The translations under genes and the position numbers were made by a program. The notes below the pieces were generated by a model. The model did not search any database and was not told where the DNA came from. It worked only from the letters and a program-made list of their open reading frames with translations. A DNA stretch of 36,278 bases, from positions 1-36,278 of the forward strand of contig CALXOE010000041.1 of the NCBI GenBank assembly GCA_944389935.1. The letters run 5' to 3'. This DNA is from an uncultured Victivallis sp. (GTDB lineage Bacteria; Verrucomicrobiota; Lentisphaeria; Victivallales; Victivallaceae). The stretch's first letter is position 1; each line of letters starts with the position of its first letter. Below, in pieces: positions 8,304 through 18,500 of this stretch.

Positions 8304-8474
8304 TTAGAGCGAGATCGCTTCGGAGGGGCACTCGCCGACGCAGGCGCCGCACTCGATGCAGGTACCGGCATCGACATCAGCCTTGCCGTCGTTCACGGAA
8401 ATCGCTTCGACCGGGCAGGCACCGACGCAGGCCTCGCAACCAACACACTTCTCTTTGTCAACCTTAGCCGCCAT
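8304..8474 (-). CDS. 2[4Fe-4S] ferredoxin, 56 aa
   Basis: A short low-potential electron carrier. Two clusters are visible: CVGCEACVGACP (C10, C13, C16, C20) and CIECGACVGECP (C39, C42, C45, C49), each CX2CX2CX3CP. The spacing and the 56-aa length match clostridial-type ferredoxins. The start ATG at 8474 follows AAGGAG. The gene has its own promoter (8519-8546) and a strong terminator, so it is a well-expressed monocistronic unit. This suggests an anaerobic metabolism that moves electrons through ferredoxin. Confidence 0.95.
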   Translation of the reverse strand: MAAKVDKEKCVGCEACVGACPVEAISVNDGKADVDAGTCIECGACVGECPSEAISL

Positions 8475-8518
8475 TTTGATTCTCCTTGGAGTTGTTTGTT
8501 AAAACGGGCAATGCACCT

Positions 8519-8546
8519 AATATAACGTCTTTTTTTCAAATGTCAA
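8519..8546 (-). promoter_or_regulatory. ferredoxin promoter
   Basis: On the minus strand TTGACA (8546-8541), a 16-nt spacer rich in A, and TATATT (8524-8519). The -35 box overlaps the last codons of the NSS transporter gene. Confidence 0.7.
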
Positions 8547-9933
8547 ATCCAAACCACTGTCTCGCGAAACCGATTGAGAAAAGAAGCAGAATCAGCACCG
8601 GAATCACCACCGCGACATAGATCCGCAGCGCCGCCGGAAAACGCACGCCGCTGCCGGTATTCGCCTCCGTGAGGAAGTTCTTCCACCCCCAGCCGTAGCG
8701 CGAGGTGCAGAAGAGCACGACGAAAAGACTCCCGAGCGGCAGCAGATTGCCGCTGACGATGTAGTCCTCGAGGTCGAGGAATGTGCTCTGCCCCCCGAGC
8801 GGATGGATTCCGCTGAGCAGATTGTAGCCGAACGCGCACGGCAGCGAGAGCACGGCGATGCCGATCCCGGTCGTGAGCGAGGCCGCGAGGCGGCTGAATT
8901 TCAGTTCGTCGATCAGGAATGCGATGATGTTTTCAAACACCGCCACGACCGTCGTAAGCGCCGCCGCGCTCATGAAGAGAAAGAAGAGCGTCCCCCAGAC
9001 GCGCCCGCCCTGCATGACGTTGAAAACGTTCGGCAGCGAAACGAAAACGAGTCCCGGCCCCGAGTCGGGGCGCACCCCGAACGAGAAGCAGGCCGGGAAG
9101 ATGATGACTCCCGCCAGAATCGCCACGAGTGTGTCGAGCGCGACGATCGCGAGCGTCTCTTTCGGCAGCGTGTGCGAGCGGTCGATGTAACTGCCGAAAA
9201 TCGCGATGCTGCCGACACCGAGACTCAGCGTGAAGAACGCCTGGTTCATCGCCTCGACGATTACGAGCGGCAGCCCGACGTGCCGGATCGACTCCGGGTT
9301 CGGGAAGAGATAGAACGAGAGTCCCTCCGCCGCGCCCGGCAGGAAAAGCGCCCGCAGACACAGCCCGATGAGCAGCAGAAAGAGGCTCGCCATCAGGAAC
9401 TTCGTGATCCGTTCGACTCCTTTCTGCAGACCGATCGCACAGACCGCCGTGGATCCGGCCACCGTGAACAGCATGAAGCCGGCCATCGCGACGGGGTTCG
9501 CAAGAAAATTGTTGAAATGGAGCCCGACCCCCTCCGCATCAAGTCCTGAAAGCGAGCCGGCGGCGAATTTCAGCGCATAGGCGATCATCCACCCCGTGAC
9601 AGTCGTATAGAACATCATCAGAATGATGTTGCCGAGGAAAAACACCGCTCCGGGATAGTGCCATTTGAGCCGCGGGTTCGGATTGAGCGTCTTGTAAGCT
9701 CCGTAGATGTTTCGGCGGCTCGCACGGCCGAGGGAGAGTTCCATGACCATGACCGGCATGCCGAGCGCAATGAGAAAGAAAAGATAGATCAGCACGAAGA
9801 TCGCACCGCCGTACTGGCCGCAGATGAACGGAAATCGCCAGATGTTTCCAAGTCCGATCGCGCAGCCGGCCGTCAGCAGAATGAAGCCGAGCCGGGAGCC
9901 GAGGCTCTCGCGGGAAGAGTCGTTGTTTTCCAT
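8536..9933 (-). CDS. sodium-dependent transporter, NSS (SNF) family
   Basis: A 465-aa symporter with about 11 hydrophobic helices. The N-terminus has the family signature GSRLGFILLTAGCAIGLGNI followed by WRFPF, the unwound TM1 that binds sodium and substrate. A second signature lies around the FFTLSLGVGSIAIFGSYIDR segment (TM6-EL region). The length and helix count resemble bacterial MhsT/TnaT, which import amino acids, so an amino acid or related amine is the likely substrate. ATG 9933 has AGGG a few nucleotides upstream. The gene is divergent from a Gfo/Idh/MocA oxidoreductase and has a plausible promoter at 9966-9994. Confidence 0.93.
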   Translation of the reverse strand: MENNDSSRESLGSRLGFILLTAGCAIGLGNIWRFPFICGQYGGAIFVLIYLFFLIALGMPVMVMELSLGRASRRNIYGAYKTLNPNPRLKWHYPGAVFFLGNIILMMFYTTVTGWMIAYALKFAAGSLSGLDAEGVGLHFNNFLANPVAMAGFMLFTVAGSTAVCAIGLQKGVERITKFLMASLFLLLIGLCLRALFLPGAAEGLSFYLFPNPESIRHVGLPLVIVEAMNQAFFTLSLGVGSIAIFGSYIDRSHTLPKETLAIVALDTLVAILAGVIIFPACFSFGVRPDSGPGLVFVSLPNVFNVMQGGRVWGTLFFLFMSAAALTTVVAVFENIIAFLIDELKFSRLAASLTTGIGIAVLSLPCAFGYNLLSGIHPLGGQSTFLDLEDYIVSGNLLPLGSLFVVLFCTSRYGWGWKNFLTEANTGSGVRFPAALRIYVAVVIPVLILLLFSIGFARQWFGFDI

Positions 9934-9965
9934 GCGGTATCCCTGTTGAATTTGTTGATCTGCAT

Positions 9966-9994
9966 AAAATACTCCTTTCTGGCGGATTGTGCAA
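9966..9994 (-). promoter_or_regulatory. candidate NSS transporter promoter
   Basis: On the minus strand TTGCAC (9994-9989), a 17-nt spacer and TATTTT (9971-9966). The same stretch holds a perfect AAAGGAG followed six bases later by an ATG (9964) that opens a short out-of-frame ORF, so the promoter assignment competes with a translational reading. Confidence 0.35.
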
Positions 9995-10003
9995 ATTTTT
10001 TTC

Positions 10004-10040
10004 TTGAAAATGACGGTTTGAGCGGTATCTTATAAAGATA
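10004..10040 (+). promoter_or_regulatory. promoter with inverted repeat before oxidoreductase 1
   Basis: TTGAAA (10004-10009), a 16-nt spacer and TATCTT (10026-10031). The -10 is one arm of an inverted repeat, TATCTT-ATA-AAGATA (10026-10040), which may be an operator for an unseen regulator. Confidence 0.4.
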
Positions 10041-10102
10041 ATAAAGGTTGCCCGGAGCGGAAAAGCCGGGGAAATATCATTTCAGACGGGGAAGATGTCA
10101 TC

Positions 10103-11152
10103 ATGGTCAAGTGCGGGATTATCGGCTGCGGAGTGATTGCGCCGACCCATATCGAGGGCTACCGGGCTCTGCCGGAAGCCGAAGTCGTTCACCTTTGCGA
10201 CCTGATTCCGGAGCGGGCGGCCGCTCTCGGAGAGAAGTACGGCATCGCGCGGCGCAGCACCGATTACCGGGAACTGCTGGCGGATCCGGAGGTTGAGGCG
10301 GTCAGCGTCTGCACCGACCATGCGAGCCACGCGCGGATCGTGGTTGACGCCCTCGCGGCCGGGAAACATGTGATCTGTGAGAAAGCGCTCGGCCGCGTGC
10401 CGGAGGATCTCGCCGTCATGGTTCAGGCCGCGAAAGCGCATCCCGAGCTTGTTTCGAGCGGAATTTTCCAGCACCGGTACGAACCCGCGAACCGCCGTCT
10501 GCGCAAACTTGTTGCGGACGGAAAATTCGGGAAGATCCTCACGGTGAATCTCGTCTTCAGCTGTCTGCGCACGGAGCAGTATTACCGCAAGGACGCCTGG
10601 CGCGGGACGATCGCGGGGGAGGGCGGCGGCATTCTCATCAATCAGGCGATTCACCATCTCGATCAGCTGCGCTACCTCTTCGGCAACGCGAAGCGGCTCG
10701 TGAGCCGCACGGCGAATCTCACGCATCAGGGGGTGATCGAGGTCGAGGATACGGCCGCGTTTCTGATGGAGTTCGAGTCCGGGCTTTTCGGGACGGTCGC
10801 TGCGACCAATTCGAGCTGCGTGGAGTGGCGGAGCTTCCTCACGATCGTCGGAACCGAGGCGAATCTTGAATACGCGAACGAGAAGCCGGTCTTTGTCGAG
10901 TCGCCGGTCGAGGGACGCGCCGCCGAGATCGAGCGGGCGCTGACCGTCAGCGACGAGGAGAAAGGCGCGATTGTCGGCAAGAAATATTACGGCGCCGGCC
11001 ACACCGCCCAGCTTGCGGATTTCATCGACGCGATCCGGGAGAAGCGCCGGACCGAAGTCGAAATGGCCGACGCGGCCGACTCCGCCGCTCTTGTCATGGC
11101 GGTTTACGAATCGGAACGCACCGGCTCCTGGGTCGACATTCCGGCTTACTGA
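10103..11152 (+). CDS. Gfo/Idh/MocA family oxidoreductase 1
   Basis: A 349-aa NAD(P)-dependent sugar dehydrogenase. The N-terminal Rossmann fold begins GIIGCGVIAPTH (residues 5-16). The EKP motif reads EKA here (VICEKALGR, residues 91-97), so the conserved proline is replaced. The substrate domain carries ILINQAIHHLDQL, with H184/H185 and D187 at the catalytic position. Family members oxidise or reduce a sugar hydroxyl or keto group, often at C3. ATG 10103 lies after GGGGAAG. The gene stands alone, divergent from the NSS transporter and converging on the lyase operon with only 19 nt between. A link to the lyases is possible but unproven. Confidence 0.9.
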   Translation: MVKCGIIGCGVIAPTHIEGYRALPEAEVVHLCDLIPERAAALGEKYGIARRSTDYRELLADPEVEAVSVCTDHASHARIVVDALAAGKHVICEKALGRVPEDLAVMVQAAKAHPELVSSGIFQHRYEPANRRLRKLVADGKFGKILTVNLVFSCLRTEQYYRKDAWRGTIAGEGGGILINQAIHHLDQLRYLFGNAKRLVSRTANLTHQGVIEVEDTAAFLMEFESGLFGTVAATNSSCVEWRSFLTIVGTEANLEYANEKPVFVESPVEGRAAEIERALTVSDEEKGAIVGKKYYGAGHTAQLADFIDAIREKRRTEVEMADAADSAALVMAVYESERTGSWVDIPAY

Positions 11153-11171
11153 CCGGCAGAGAAGAGAGAAT

Positions 11172-13225
11172 TCAGTAGAGGGTCACTTTGCCGTTCTCGC
11201 GGACGGCGAACACTTTCTTCAGGGAATCGATCAGAAGTTCGTCCCCTTTGCGCAGATAGCTGCCGTTGACGCAGAAGAAGCGCACGGGTTTGCCGTTTTC
11301 GCTCGTCACGGCCAGCAGATAAGCGTCGGTCTCCCATCCCGCGAGCGTATGGTTGGAGTTGCGGTGACGCATGCGGCCGTCGGCGAGCAGATTGAGCCAC
11401 ACTTCGGTCGATTTCGCACCGCGCGTGATGCGGACTCCGATGGCGTTGACCGCTTCAAGCCGTTCGATTTCAGGCGTGTTGGCCGGGTCGAGCAGAATCG
11501 CCGTGACGAACTTCATGACTCTCGCCTCGCCGGGCGGCACGATCGCGTAGTAGGGAATCGGGTCGTTCTGGGCGTGATCGGCGAGTCCCTGCTTTTCGAC
11601 CAGCCGGACCCGTTCAGGGAAGTCGTGTTCAAATCCCTCGGCGAACCGCTCCGGAAAGAGCGGCCGGATCGCGATGTCGACGTTTCCTTTCGTCACGTTC
11701 AGATTCAACCCCTTGCGTCCGGCTTCGCCGCCCGTGTGGATCAGCCACTCGAATTTGCCGGGACGGAAAGTCTTGAGGTCGTCGATCACGAGGATCACGT
11801 CGTCGATCCAGAGAAAACTGCGATAATTGCGGATGAAATTCTGAGAAACCGGGCCGGTCGCATCGGCCAGCACGTATTTCAGTGTTCCGGTATCGATCAG
11901 ATGATGAATTGAGCAGGGGAACTTCGAGCCGTGGTAGGTGTCCTCCGGATTTTCGCCCTCGCCGTTGAACAGCACGACGTTGTGCGCGGTGCTCTGGCGG
12001 TAGTAGGCGTCGTACTGCGGATGCGGATACCAGCAGTTTCCGGAGTCGATGAGCAGGTTTTCTCCGCGGTGAAAGAGCAGGAACGAACCCGCGTCGGCAT
12101 GGGCGTGATTCCAGGTGAAGCCAGATTTCACGGCGAGCAGCGTCGCGTCTTTCCTCCACGAGTCGCGCATGATCGCCCACCCATGTCGGGGTAGAGCGCG
12201 CTCGTCGGCAGATCGGGGAGGGCGGGCGCGTTTGCCAGCTCCTCCGCAGAGGGGTAGAAAACCAGCCCGAGCGGCGAATTTCGTGGAATCGCCTCCTTGC
12301 AGGAGGAGTTCGCCGTCTGTGCCAGATACCAGAGGTGGCGCGGTTTCCCGAGCCCGTTCGCGCGCAGCCAGACCAGCGGCCGGCTGCCGTCCGCGTGCAG
12401 CGAGGAGTCGCCGAAATTCAGCGAAAGCAGCCCGTTGTCCGAGGGGTAACAGCTGTTCAGAAAGAAATCCCCGACCCTGTCGAGCAGCGGAATCTCCGGC
12501 AGCGCGTCGCTCCGCGCGCTCTTCCACGCGGTGTGGAACGTGAGATAGGTCGAGAGCGCGTAATTTCCGTAGCCGACACTCTCATAGAATCCTCCCTCGC
12601 GGTCGAAAGTCGCGGGTTTGTTGTTGAGCCCGCTGCCGGGATATTCGAACCACTCTTTCGTCGCGGTTTTGATCCGTTCGAGGTACGGCAGTACGCGCGG
12701 CTCCTCATCGGAGACCGCCAGCGCCGCAAAACCCGGCAGAAAGACGCAGGCGCTCCACCAGTTGTGCCCCATCGAGTCGAGCGTGGTCGTGCGGGTTCTG
12801 CCGAAGAGCCACTCCGCAAGCATCGGCTCGATGCCGCGCGTGACGATGCCGGAAGCGATGGCTTTACGCTCTTCCGGCGAAATCGTGTCGCGGATGCTGT
12901 CGAACCCGAGTCCCATCTCGTAACACTTGTGCGCGCCGCCGAGGCCGCCGCTCCAGGGGGCGGCGTTCGGAGGGAGACACTCCCGGCGGAGTTTTTCCCG
13001 GACCTTTTCGGCGTATTTTTTATCTCCGGTCACGCGATAGGCGAGCGACCACGCTTCGATCCGGTTTTTTCCGCCGCGTTCGGCGAGTTCGACGACTTTT
13101 CTGCGTCCCTCCGGTGTTTTCAGGTGCGCGACGTTCTTCTCCGTGAAGAGCAGCCGGGGGGCGTTCCCGGCCGCGCACACGAATGCGACGCCGAGAAACA
13201 GCAGTGGGAAGAGCAGCCGTTTCAT
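11172..13225 (-). pseudogene. heparinase II/III-type polysaccharide lyase, frameshifted
   Basis: Two overlapping frames make one lyase of about 684 residues. The 5' part (13225 down to about 12183) starts with a signal peptide (MKRLLFPLLFLGVAFVCAAG) and an alpha/alpha toroid with GHNWW and FYESVGYGNY, where family catalytic Asn and Tyr lie. The 3' part holds the beta-sandwich motif NHAHADAGSFLLF, then STAHNVVLF. The frame changes at 12177-12183, where the minus strand reads ATGGGTGGGCG. Adding one G (ATGGGG) restores YPDMG-WAIMRDSW, so a one-base loss is the simplest explanation. As sequenced, the product ends soon after the shift without its C-terminal domain. It is the last gene of the lyase operon, 11 nt after the 761-aa gene. 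A sequencing error is the alternative. Confidence 0.85.
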
Positions 13226-13236
13226 GGGACTCCCTC

Positions 13237-15522
13237 TTATTTCGCTTGTTTGTACAGCACGACGGTCGTGCCGGGTTTGACTTCGAGGACGGTGCCCCCC
13301 TCGACGGTCGGGCCGTCCGGAAGTATGCGGTAATTCCCGGCCGGAACCGGGAAGCGATAGCTCTGATTCCGCCGCGTGGCGTTCATGGCGATCTCATAAG
13401 GTCCGTAACTGCAGCGATAGAACTCCGCCTTGCCGATGCAGGTCTGGTCGTCGGCGTGTTCGGCCTGCGGAATCCGGGTGCCGGCCCTGAGCTGACGGTA
13501 GTAGCCGCCGGGATAGTTGAAGCGGTTCGGGCGGAAGTCGTAGACCACCCTGTCCGGCTCGGTGCTGAACTTGCCGGAGGGAATGAACTCCTGCTCCTGA
13601 TGGATGGTCGCGATGTGTTCGGCGGTCGGCGTGACCATGTGGATCTTCGCGAGGTTGTTGATGCCGCGCCGGGCGCGCCAGAAGAGCTCGGCGAAGAATA
13701 CGTCCGAACCGTTCCTGAGCGCGACGACGCCGATCTCCTCGTCGGTGAAGACGAAATCCTCCCCGCGCATCGGCATGCCGGAATTGACCCTGCCGAGCTT
13801 TTTCACGATTTCCATGTAACGTTCCGGCAGATGGAGCAGCCCGATGAAGTCGGGCCGTTTGCCGGGGCGCAGGCTCGCGGCGACATTCTCCTGGAAGTAA
13901 CCGTCGGCGAGCATCTCCTTGAAGCAGCCGAGCAGTTTTTCGTTGCCGGTGTAGTAGATCGTGCGCAGGTCGAGCCCCTTGCCGACGTAGGAGGGTTCGC
14001 CCGGGAAGTGGGCGTTCCGCCAGTCGATGTAGACTTCGAGCCGCATGACCGGATGGTTGTCGACGGTCACGCCGGGGTAGCGGAAGATCGTGCGTGCGAG
14101 CGCGGCCTGTTCCATCGTCCGGAAGATCTCCGGATCGCCCTTGCCGATGCGGCGGTCGATGGTCGCTTCGTAGCAGTCGGCGGAGGTCCAGATGGTGCTT
14201 TCTCCGCAGTTGCTGACGAATCCCCACTCTTTGGAGTGGAATTTTTTCGTAAGTTCGTAATAGTTTTTTCCGGGGGTATTTTTCGGGTCGGCGTTGGAGA
14301 GATCGGGATTGATGCCGTTGCTCCACGGCAGGATTCCGAGCGCCTCTTTCATGAACTTCAGCGTCACTTCGAGCGGCACGCCGCGCGAGTCGTCGAGAAT
14401 GTGGACAGCGCGGTTGTTGCGGTGGCCGTTGTTGTCGACGATCTGGCTCTGGTTTGCGAGCCAGCGGCGGTCGCGCACGAGCTGGAACGTGCTCGCCTCG
14501 AAGAGATCGCACCAGAGGTCGCGCCGCTTGACGGTTTTTCCGGCGCCGTTGTCGATCTCCTCGTCCAGAACGGGTTTCAGGGCGTCCTCGAGCAGAATGA
14601 GTGCGGTCGCCTGTTCGCCGCATCCGGTCCAGCTTCCTTTCGTGACGACTTTCTCCGGCTCCTTGACGAAACGGCGCGCGAGCGCGTCGATCGCGGCGGT
14701 CACATATTCGACCACTTTCGGATTGCGGTAGGCGCTGCACCACGGAACGTGGTATGCTTCGGCGACGAGCGGAAGCCGCCACGGGTCACGCGCCGGATCG
14801 CTCTTCAGACATTTGGCCAGTTCGCGCTCGATGCGCGCCTTGACCGCGTCGAGGTCGATCTCCGGTATGTCGGAGCGGGGAGTCGGCGGCTCGACCGCGA
14901 CTTCGGTGCCGGGCCGGAAATACGGATCGGAGTGGATGTAGACCGCGTAGATGCCGCGGCTGTCCTGCGAGACGTTCTTCTGGAACTGGCCGAAGTTGTT
15001 GCCGTATCCCCAGATCTTTCCGGTGGCGCGGACTGCGACGTCGATTTCGGACTTGCCTTTCGTCGCAACTTCCGGCAGCACGAACGTCGTGCAGGTGAAG
15101 CGGCCCGCGTACTGCGGATTCGGGTTCGAGGCGTGCGGCGCGTCGCGCGGTTCGCACTGTTCGTAGTCGAGGATGTCGTAATCGCCGAGGTGCATGTATC
15201 CCATCTGTTTGTTGTCGATGAACATCACAAGGTGGTCGTGCGTCACGTCGCCGCCCCAGAACTTGACGGTAATGTAGTTCTTCGCTGCGGGATCGACTTT
15301 CAGCCGGAAACGCATCGGGGCGCTCTGCCAGCTCTCTGTTTCCGGTTTCAGGAGTTTGCGCCCGGTGGTGTTGTACGCCCCCTGGACGACGGCGCTCTCT
15401 TCTCCGGTGAAGTTGTGCGCCTTTTCGCTTTCGGCGTTCCCGAACCGGATTGCGTCGAAAATCTGAGCCTGGTACGCGAGGGTAATGAGCCCGACGGCCG
15501 CAACGAGAATCGTTTTCTTCAT
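13237..15522 (-). CDS. exported protein of unknown function in lyase operon
   Basis: A 761-aa protein with an N-terminal signal-like segment (KKTILVAAVGLITLAYQAQ). I do not recognise the family. An N-terminal beta-rich region (about 25-190) contains YITVKFWGGDVTHDHLVMFI, resembling a carbohydrate-binding fold. The middle (about 220-560) looks alpha-helical, with WTGCGEQATALILLEDALK and NNGHRNNRAVHILDDSRG, like an alpha/alpha toroid. A beta-rich C-terminus follows (ending LEVKPGTTVVLYKQAK). Size, export and position between two heparinase-like lyases suggest a lyase or hydrolase acting on the same polymer. ATG 15522 overlaps the stop of the upstream gene (ATGA) and has GGAGG. It is the only large gene of the operon that is intact. 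Confidence 0.8.
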   Translation of the reverse strand: MKKTILVAAVGLITLAYQAQIFDAIRFGNAESEKAHNFTGEESAVVQGAYNTTGRKLLKPETESWQSAPMRFRLKVDPAAKNYITVKFWGGDVTHDHLVMFIDNKQMGYMHLGDYDILDYEQCEPRDAPHASNPNPQYAGRFTCTTFVLPEVATKGKSEIDVAVRATGKIWGYGNNFGQFQKNVSQDSRGIYAVYIHSDPYFRPGTEVAVEPPTPRSDIPEIDLDAVKARIERELAKCLKSDPARDPWRLPLVAEAYHVPWCSAYRNPKVVEYVTAAIDALARRFVKEPEKVVTKGSWTGCGEQATALILLEDALKPVLDEEIDNGAGKTVKRRDLWCDLFEASTFQLVRDRRWLANQSQIVDNNGHRNNRAVHILDDSRGVPLEVTLKFMKEALGILPWSNGINPDLSNADPKNTPGKNYYELTKKFHSKEWGFVSNCGESTIWTSADCYEATIDRRIGKGDPEIFRTMEQAALARTIFRYPGVTVDNHPVMRLEVYIDWRNAHFPGEPSYVGKGLDLRTIYYTGNEKLLGCFKEMLADGYFQENVAASLRPGKRPDFIGLLHLPERYMEIVKKLGRVNSGMPMRGEDFVFTDEEIGVVALRNGSDVFFAELFWRARRGINNLAKIHMVTPTAEHIATIHQEQEFIPSGKFSTEPDRVVYDFRPNRFNYPGGYYRQLRAGTRIPQAEHADDQTCIGKAEFYRCSYGPYEIAMNATRRNQSYRFPVPAGNYRILPDGPTVEGGTVLEVKPGTTVVLYKQAK

Positions 15523-18500
15523 GGTTTTACCTCCGTCTTTTCCAGCAGCTTGCCGTTGCGGTAAAGTTCGACCGACGGTTTGGCCTGTGTGCTGTAGAAA
15601 TTATTGATTTTCAGGCGATCGATCGTGCCGTCGACCAGTGTGACTTCCACGGTGTTTCCGTCGATTGCGCGGGCGGATTTCACGCGGGGAGTCCCCTCGT
15701 GCGGTTCGAGGACGGTCAGGAACTTCGCCTCTTTCCCGACGGTGCGGACGCTCGTGACCTTGCGCAGATTCTCCTCCTGGCCGGCCGGGAAGTCGCCCCC
15801 GACCGATGCCGTGAGCCGGACCGCGTTCAGCCCGGAGAGGTCGAATGTCAGCGTGGCAAGTTTTTTGTCATCCTTCGGCTCCGCCGCGAGCGTGTCGAAG
15901 CAGACCATTCCCGCGAGCCGCACGGGGCCGCCGTAGTAGTCGTTGCCGGACTCCGGCAGCGCCTTCAAGTTCACGGCGGCCGGTTTGAGCGACGAGAGCG
16001 GAATGGTTTTGCCATCGGCGGTTTTCAGCGCGGCGTTGCCCCAGAAGAGTGTGTCGGCGGTGCCGCGCTTGAACTGGTCCTTGCGGGTTTCGAGCGTCAG
16101 ATGTTTGACGCCGGTCACGTCGATGTCGAGGTCGCCGCGGCCGAGAATCCAGGCGTGGAACATGCCGGAGGCGAGCTCTTTCCCGTCGCCGAGAACCCGA
16201 TCGTTCAACCGCTTGGCGACCGACTGCGACTCGGGATAGTCGCCGATGAGCAGCTGCGCTTTCCGCGGCCAGAGCTGTCGGGCTTCGACGAAGAGTTCGC
16301 CCGGTTCATGGTAGTAGTCGTCGGTCAGCTCAAGGCCGCCGCGGCGGTTTCTGCCGTCCGCTTTTTTCGGGTTGAAGTGGTGACGGCTCGTGAGTTTCAC
16401 CGGGGCGGTCATATCGTACTCGTCGACGTTGACCACGAACTGTCCGGAGGAGAGCGGGGAGGCGTCGAACTGCTCCCGGTGGCCGGTCTTCTTCACGCCC
16501 TCGAGCGGTTTTGCACCGCGCAGGTGCAGCAGATTGTCGAACGTATGCTCCTTCTCGCTCTTCAGATAGTCGGCGACGAGCACGTAGTCATCGGTCACGA
16601 GCTGCAGTCGGCGTGCAAAGACCGGTTCGGTGTAATCGGTGGTTTCCGTGAACGGCGGATGGTTTTCCGGAATCGGGACGAACCGCTCGGTTCCCTCTTT
16701 GATCTCCCTGACCTTGTCGTAGCCGCCGAGGAAAGGCGGGTTGCTCCAGCGGGCGGAACCGTCGGCCGCGACCGCCTGCAGGTATTTCCCCGTGTGGAAC
16801 AGCAGCGGACGGCATTCGGTCGGCTCCTGCATTTTGCCGTCGACGATGACCATATTGTGCGCCAGAGACGGCTGCACCCAGAATTTGTACATGAAACTCG
16901 GATATCCGTACCAGGTCGATTCCGGATTCCAGAATCCGCGTCCGTAACGCATCAGACTCAGCAGGCTCAGCCGGTCGAAGTGTCCGTGAAAACCGCCGTG
17001 GGTGCCGTATTTGAAGCCGAGCTGAATCTGCTCGCGATCGGAGCCGGACTGCGAGCGCAGCAGTGCGATTCCGGCGTTATCGCTGTGGGCGGAGTTCCGG
17101 TAAAGGGTCGGTGTCTCCTCCGGCAGTTCCGCGACGGCGTAGACGAGGTCGCGGGTGGAGTTTCGCTTCAGAATCGCCGCGTAACGCGGGTCGCGATAGG
17201 CGTAGTAGGCCAGTTCAAACACATCGCCGCCGACGGAGAATTCGTGCCCGTCTCCCATGCCGATCATGATGCCGCGGTAGTCCGGGTAATCGAGTACGCC
17301 ATCCTATATCGCTTTGAATCCGAGGCTGTTGCGCGTAATCGGACCGTATTTGGTAAATGCCATGCCCTGATAATTTTCCAGTTCATAGGGACGGCGGCCG
17401 GAGAGATCCGAGAGCGCGATCGGGAACTGCGCGTTCAGGAGGTCGATTCCGAACGGTTTCGCCATCAGCCCGAGCTTCGTGAAACATTGCGCGCAGTGCA
17501 GATTGTAGGTGACCGACATCTCAAACCACCAGCCGTCGCTCATCGTTCCGCAGACGAACTGGTCGATCAATCCGGTCGGCGCATAGACGAGCGTGTTGAA
17601 CCGCACCAGATCGTGCAGGATGAGCGCGCAACCCGCCGCCGGAACCTGATTGAAAATCGACCAGTTCGTGATCGCGCCGTCGCCCATGCGGTCGATGACC
17701 GTGTCGACGAAGAGCCGCATCGTGTGTTCGATCTGTTCCCGTTCCGCGGGCGTGAGCCGGTCGCGGATGAGGTCGTAGGCGTTCGCCACAAGTTCAAACG
17801 TGCCGCCCTCCTGCGGCTGTCCCTGGCTCGTCGCATGCAGCAGCACGGGATAGCCGTCTTTCGGATTGCTGAACATCAGCAGGAAGTCGCGGATCTTCTT
17901 CAGATACTGCTCTTCCCCGGTCAGTTTATACAGGATGAGGCAGCTGCGCAGCTTCTCCTCGTAGCGGGTGCGAACGACCCCCATCGTCCCCTGATCGGAC
18001 ATGACGCCGGATTTTGCAGGCGGCGTCCAGCCGTCCGCGAGCGCTTTCGCCCTGGCGAACTCCTTTTTCGCCCACTCATATTTTTCAACGTTGGCGGCGA
18101 TCTCTTTCCAGCCCGCTTCATCGCGCATCAGGAACGGGGAGGGGACGCGCTGAACGGTGATGAATTCGAGTGTTTCGGGTGCGGCGCCGGGCGTGACCGG
18201 CGAAACTTCAACTCGCGTGCTCTCGTTCGCTCCGGCGGGCAGCCGGGTCGGGACTTCGACCGTCAGGGTGACACTGGCGGTTTCGCCGGGAGCGAGTTCG
18301 ACTGTGTCGTGCGAGAGTTTCGCGGCCATTCCCTCCCAGCCGCGCCTCGGCAGCGTGAGGCGGAACGCCTGTTTGCGGCCGGTCGTATTTTTGACTGTGA
18401 ACGGGTATTCCGCAACGCCGTTTTCAGCGGCTTTCGAGCGGATCGGAGCACTCAGTTTCACAAACGGCGCTTCGGCGAAACGCACGTTGCGGATCTCCGC

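Noticed and set aside
17304..17306. TAG as pyrrolysine or a reassigned sense codon
   Set aside because: TAG is the normal stop of the adjacent gene (18962-18960). No pyl gene is visible, and the other stop codons in the window are ordinary.
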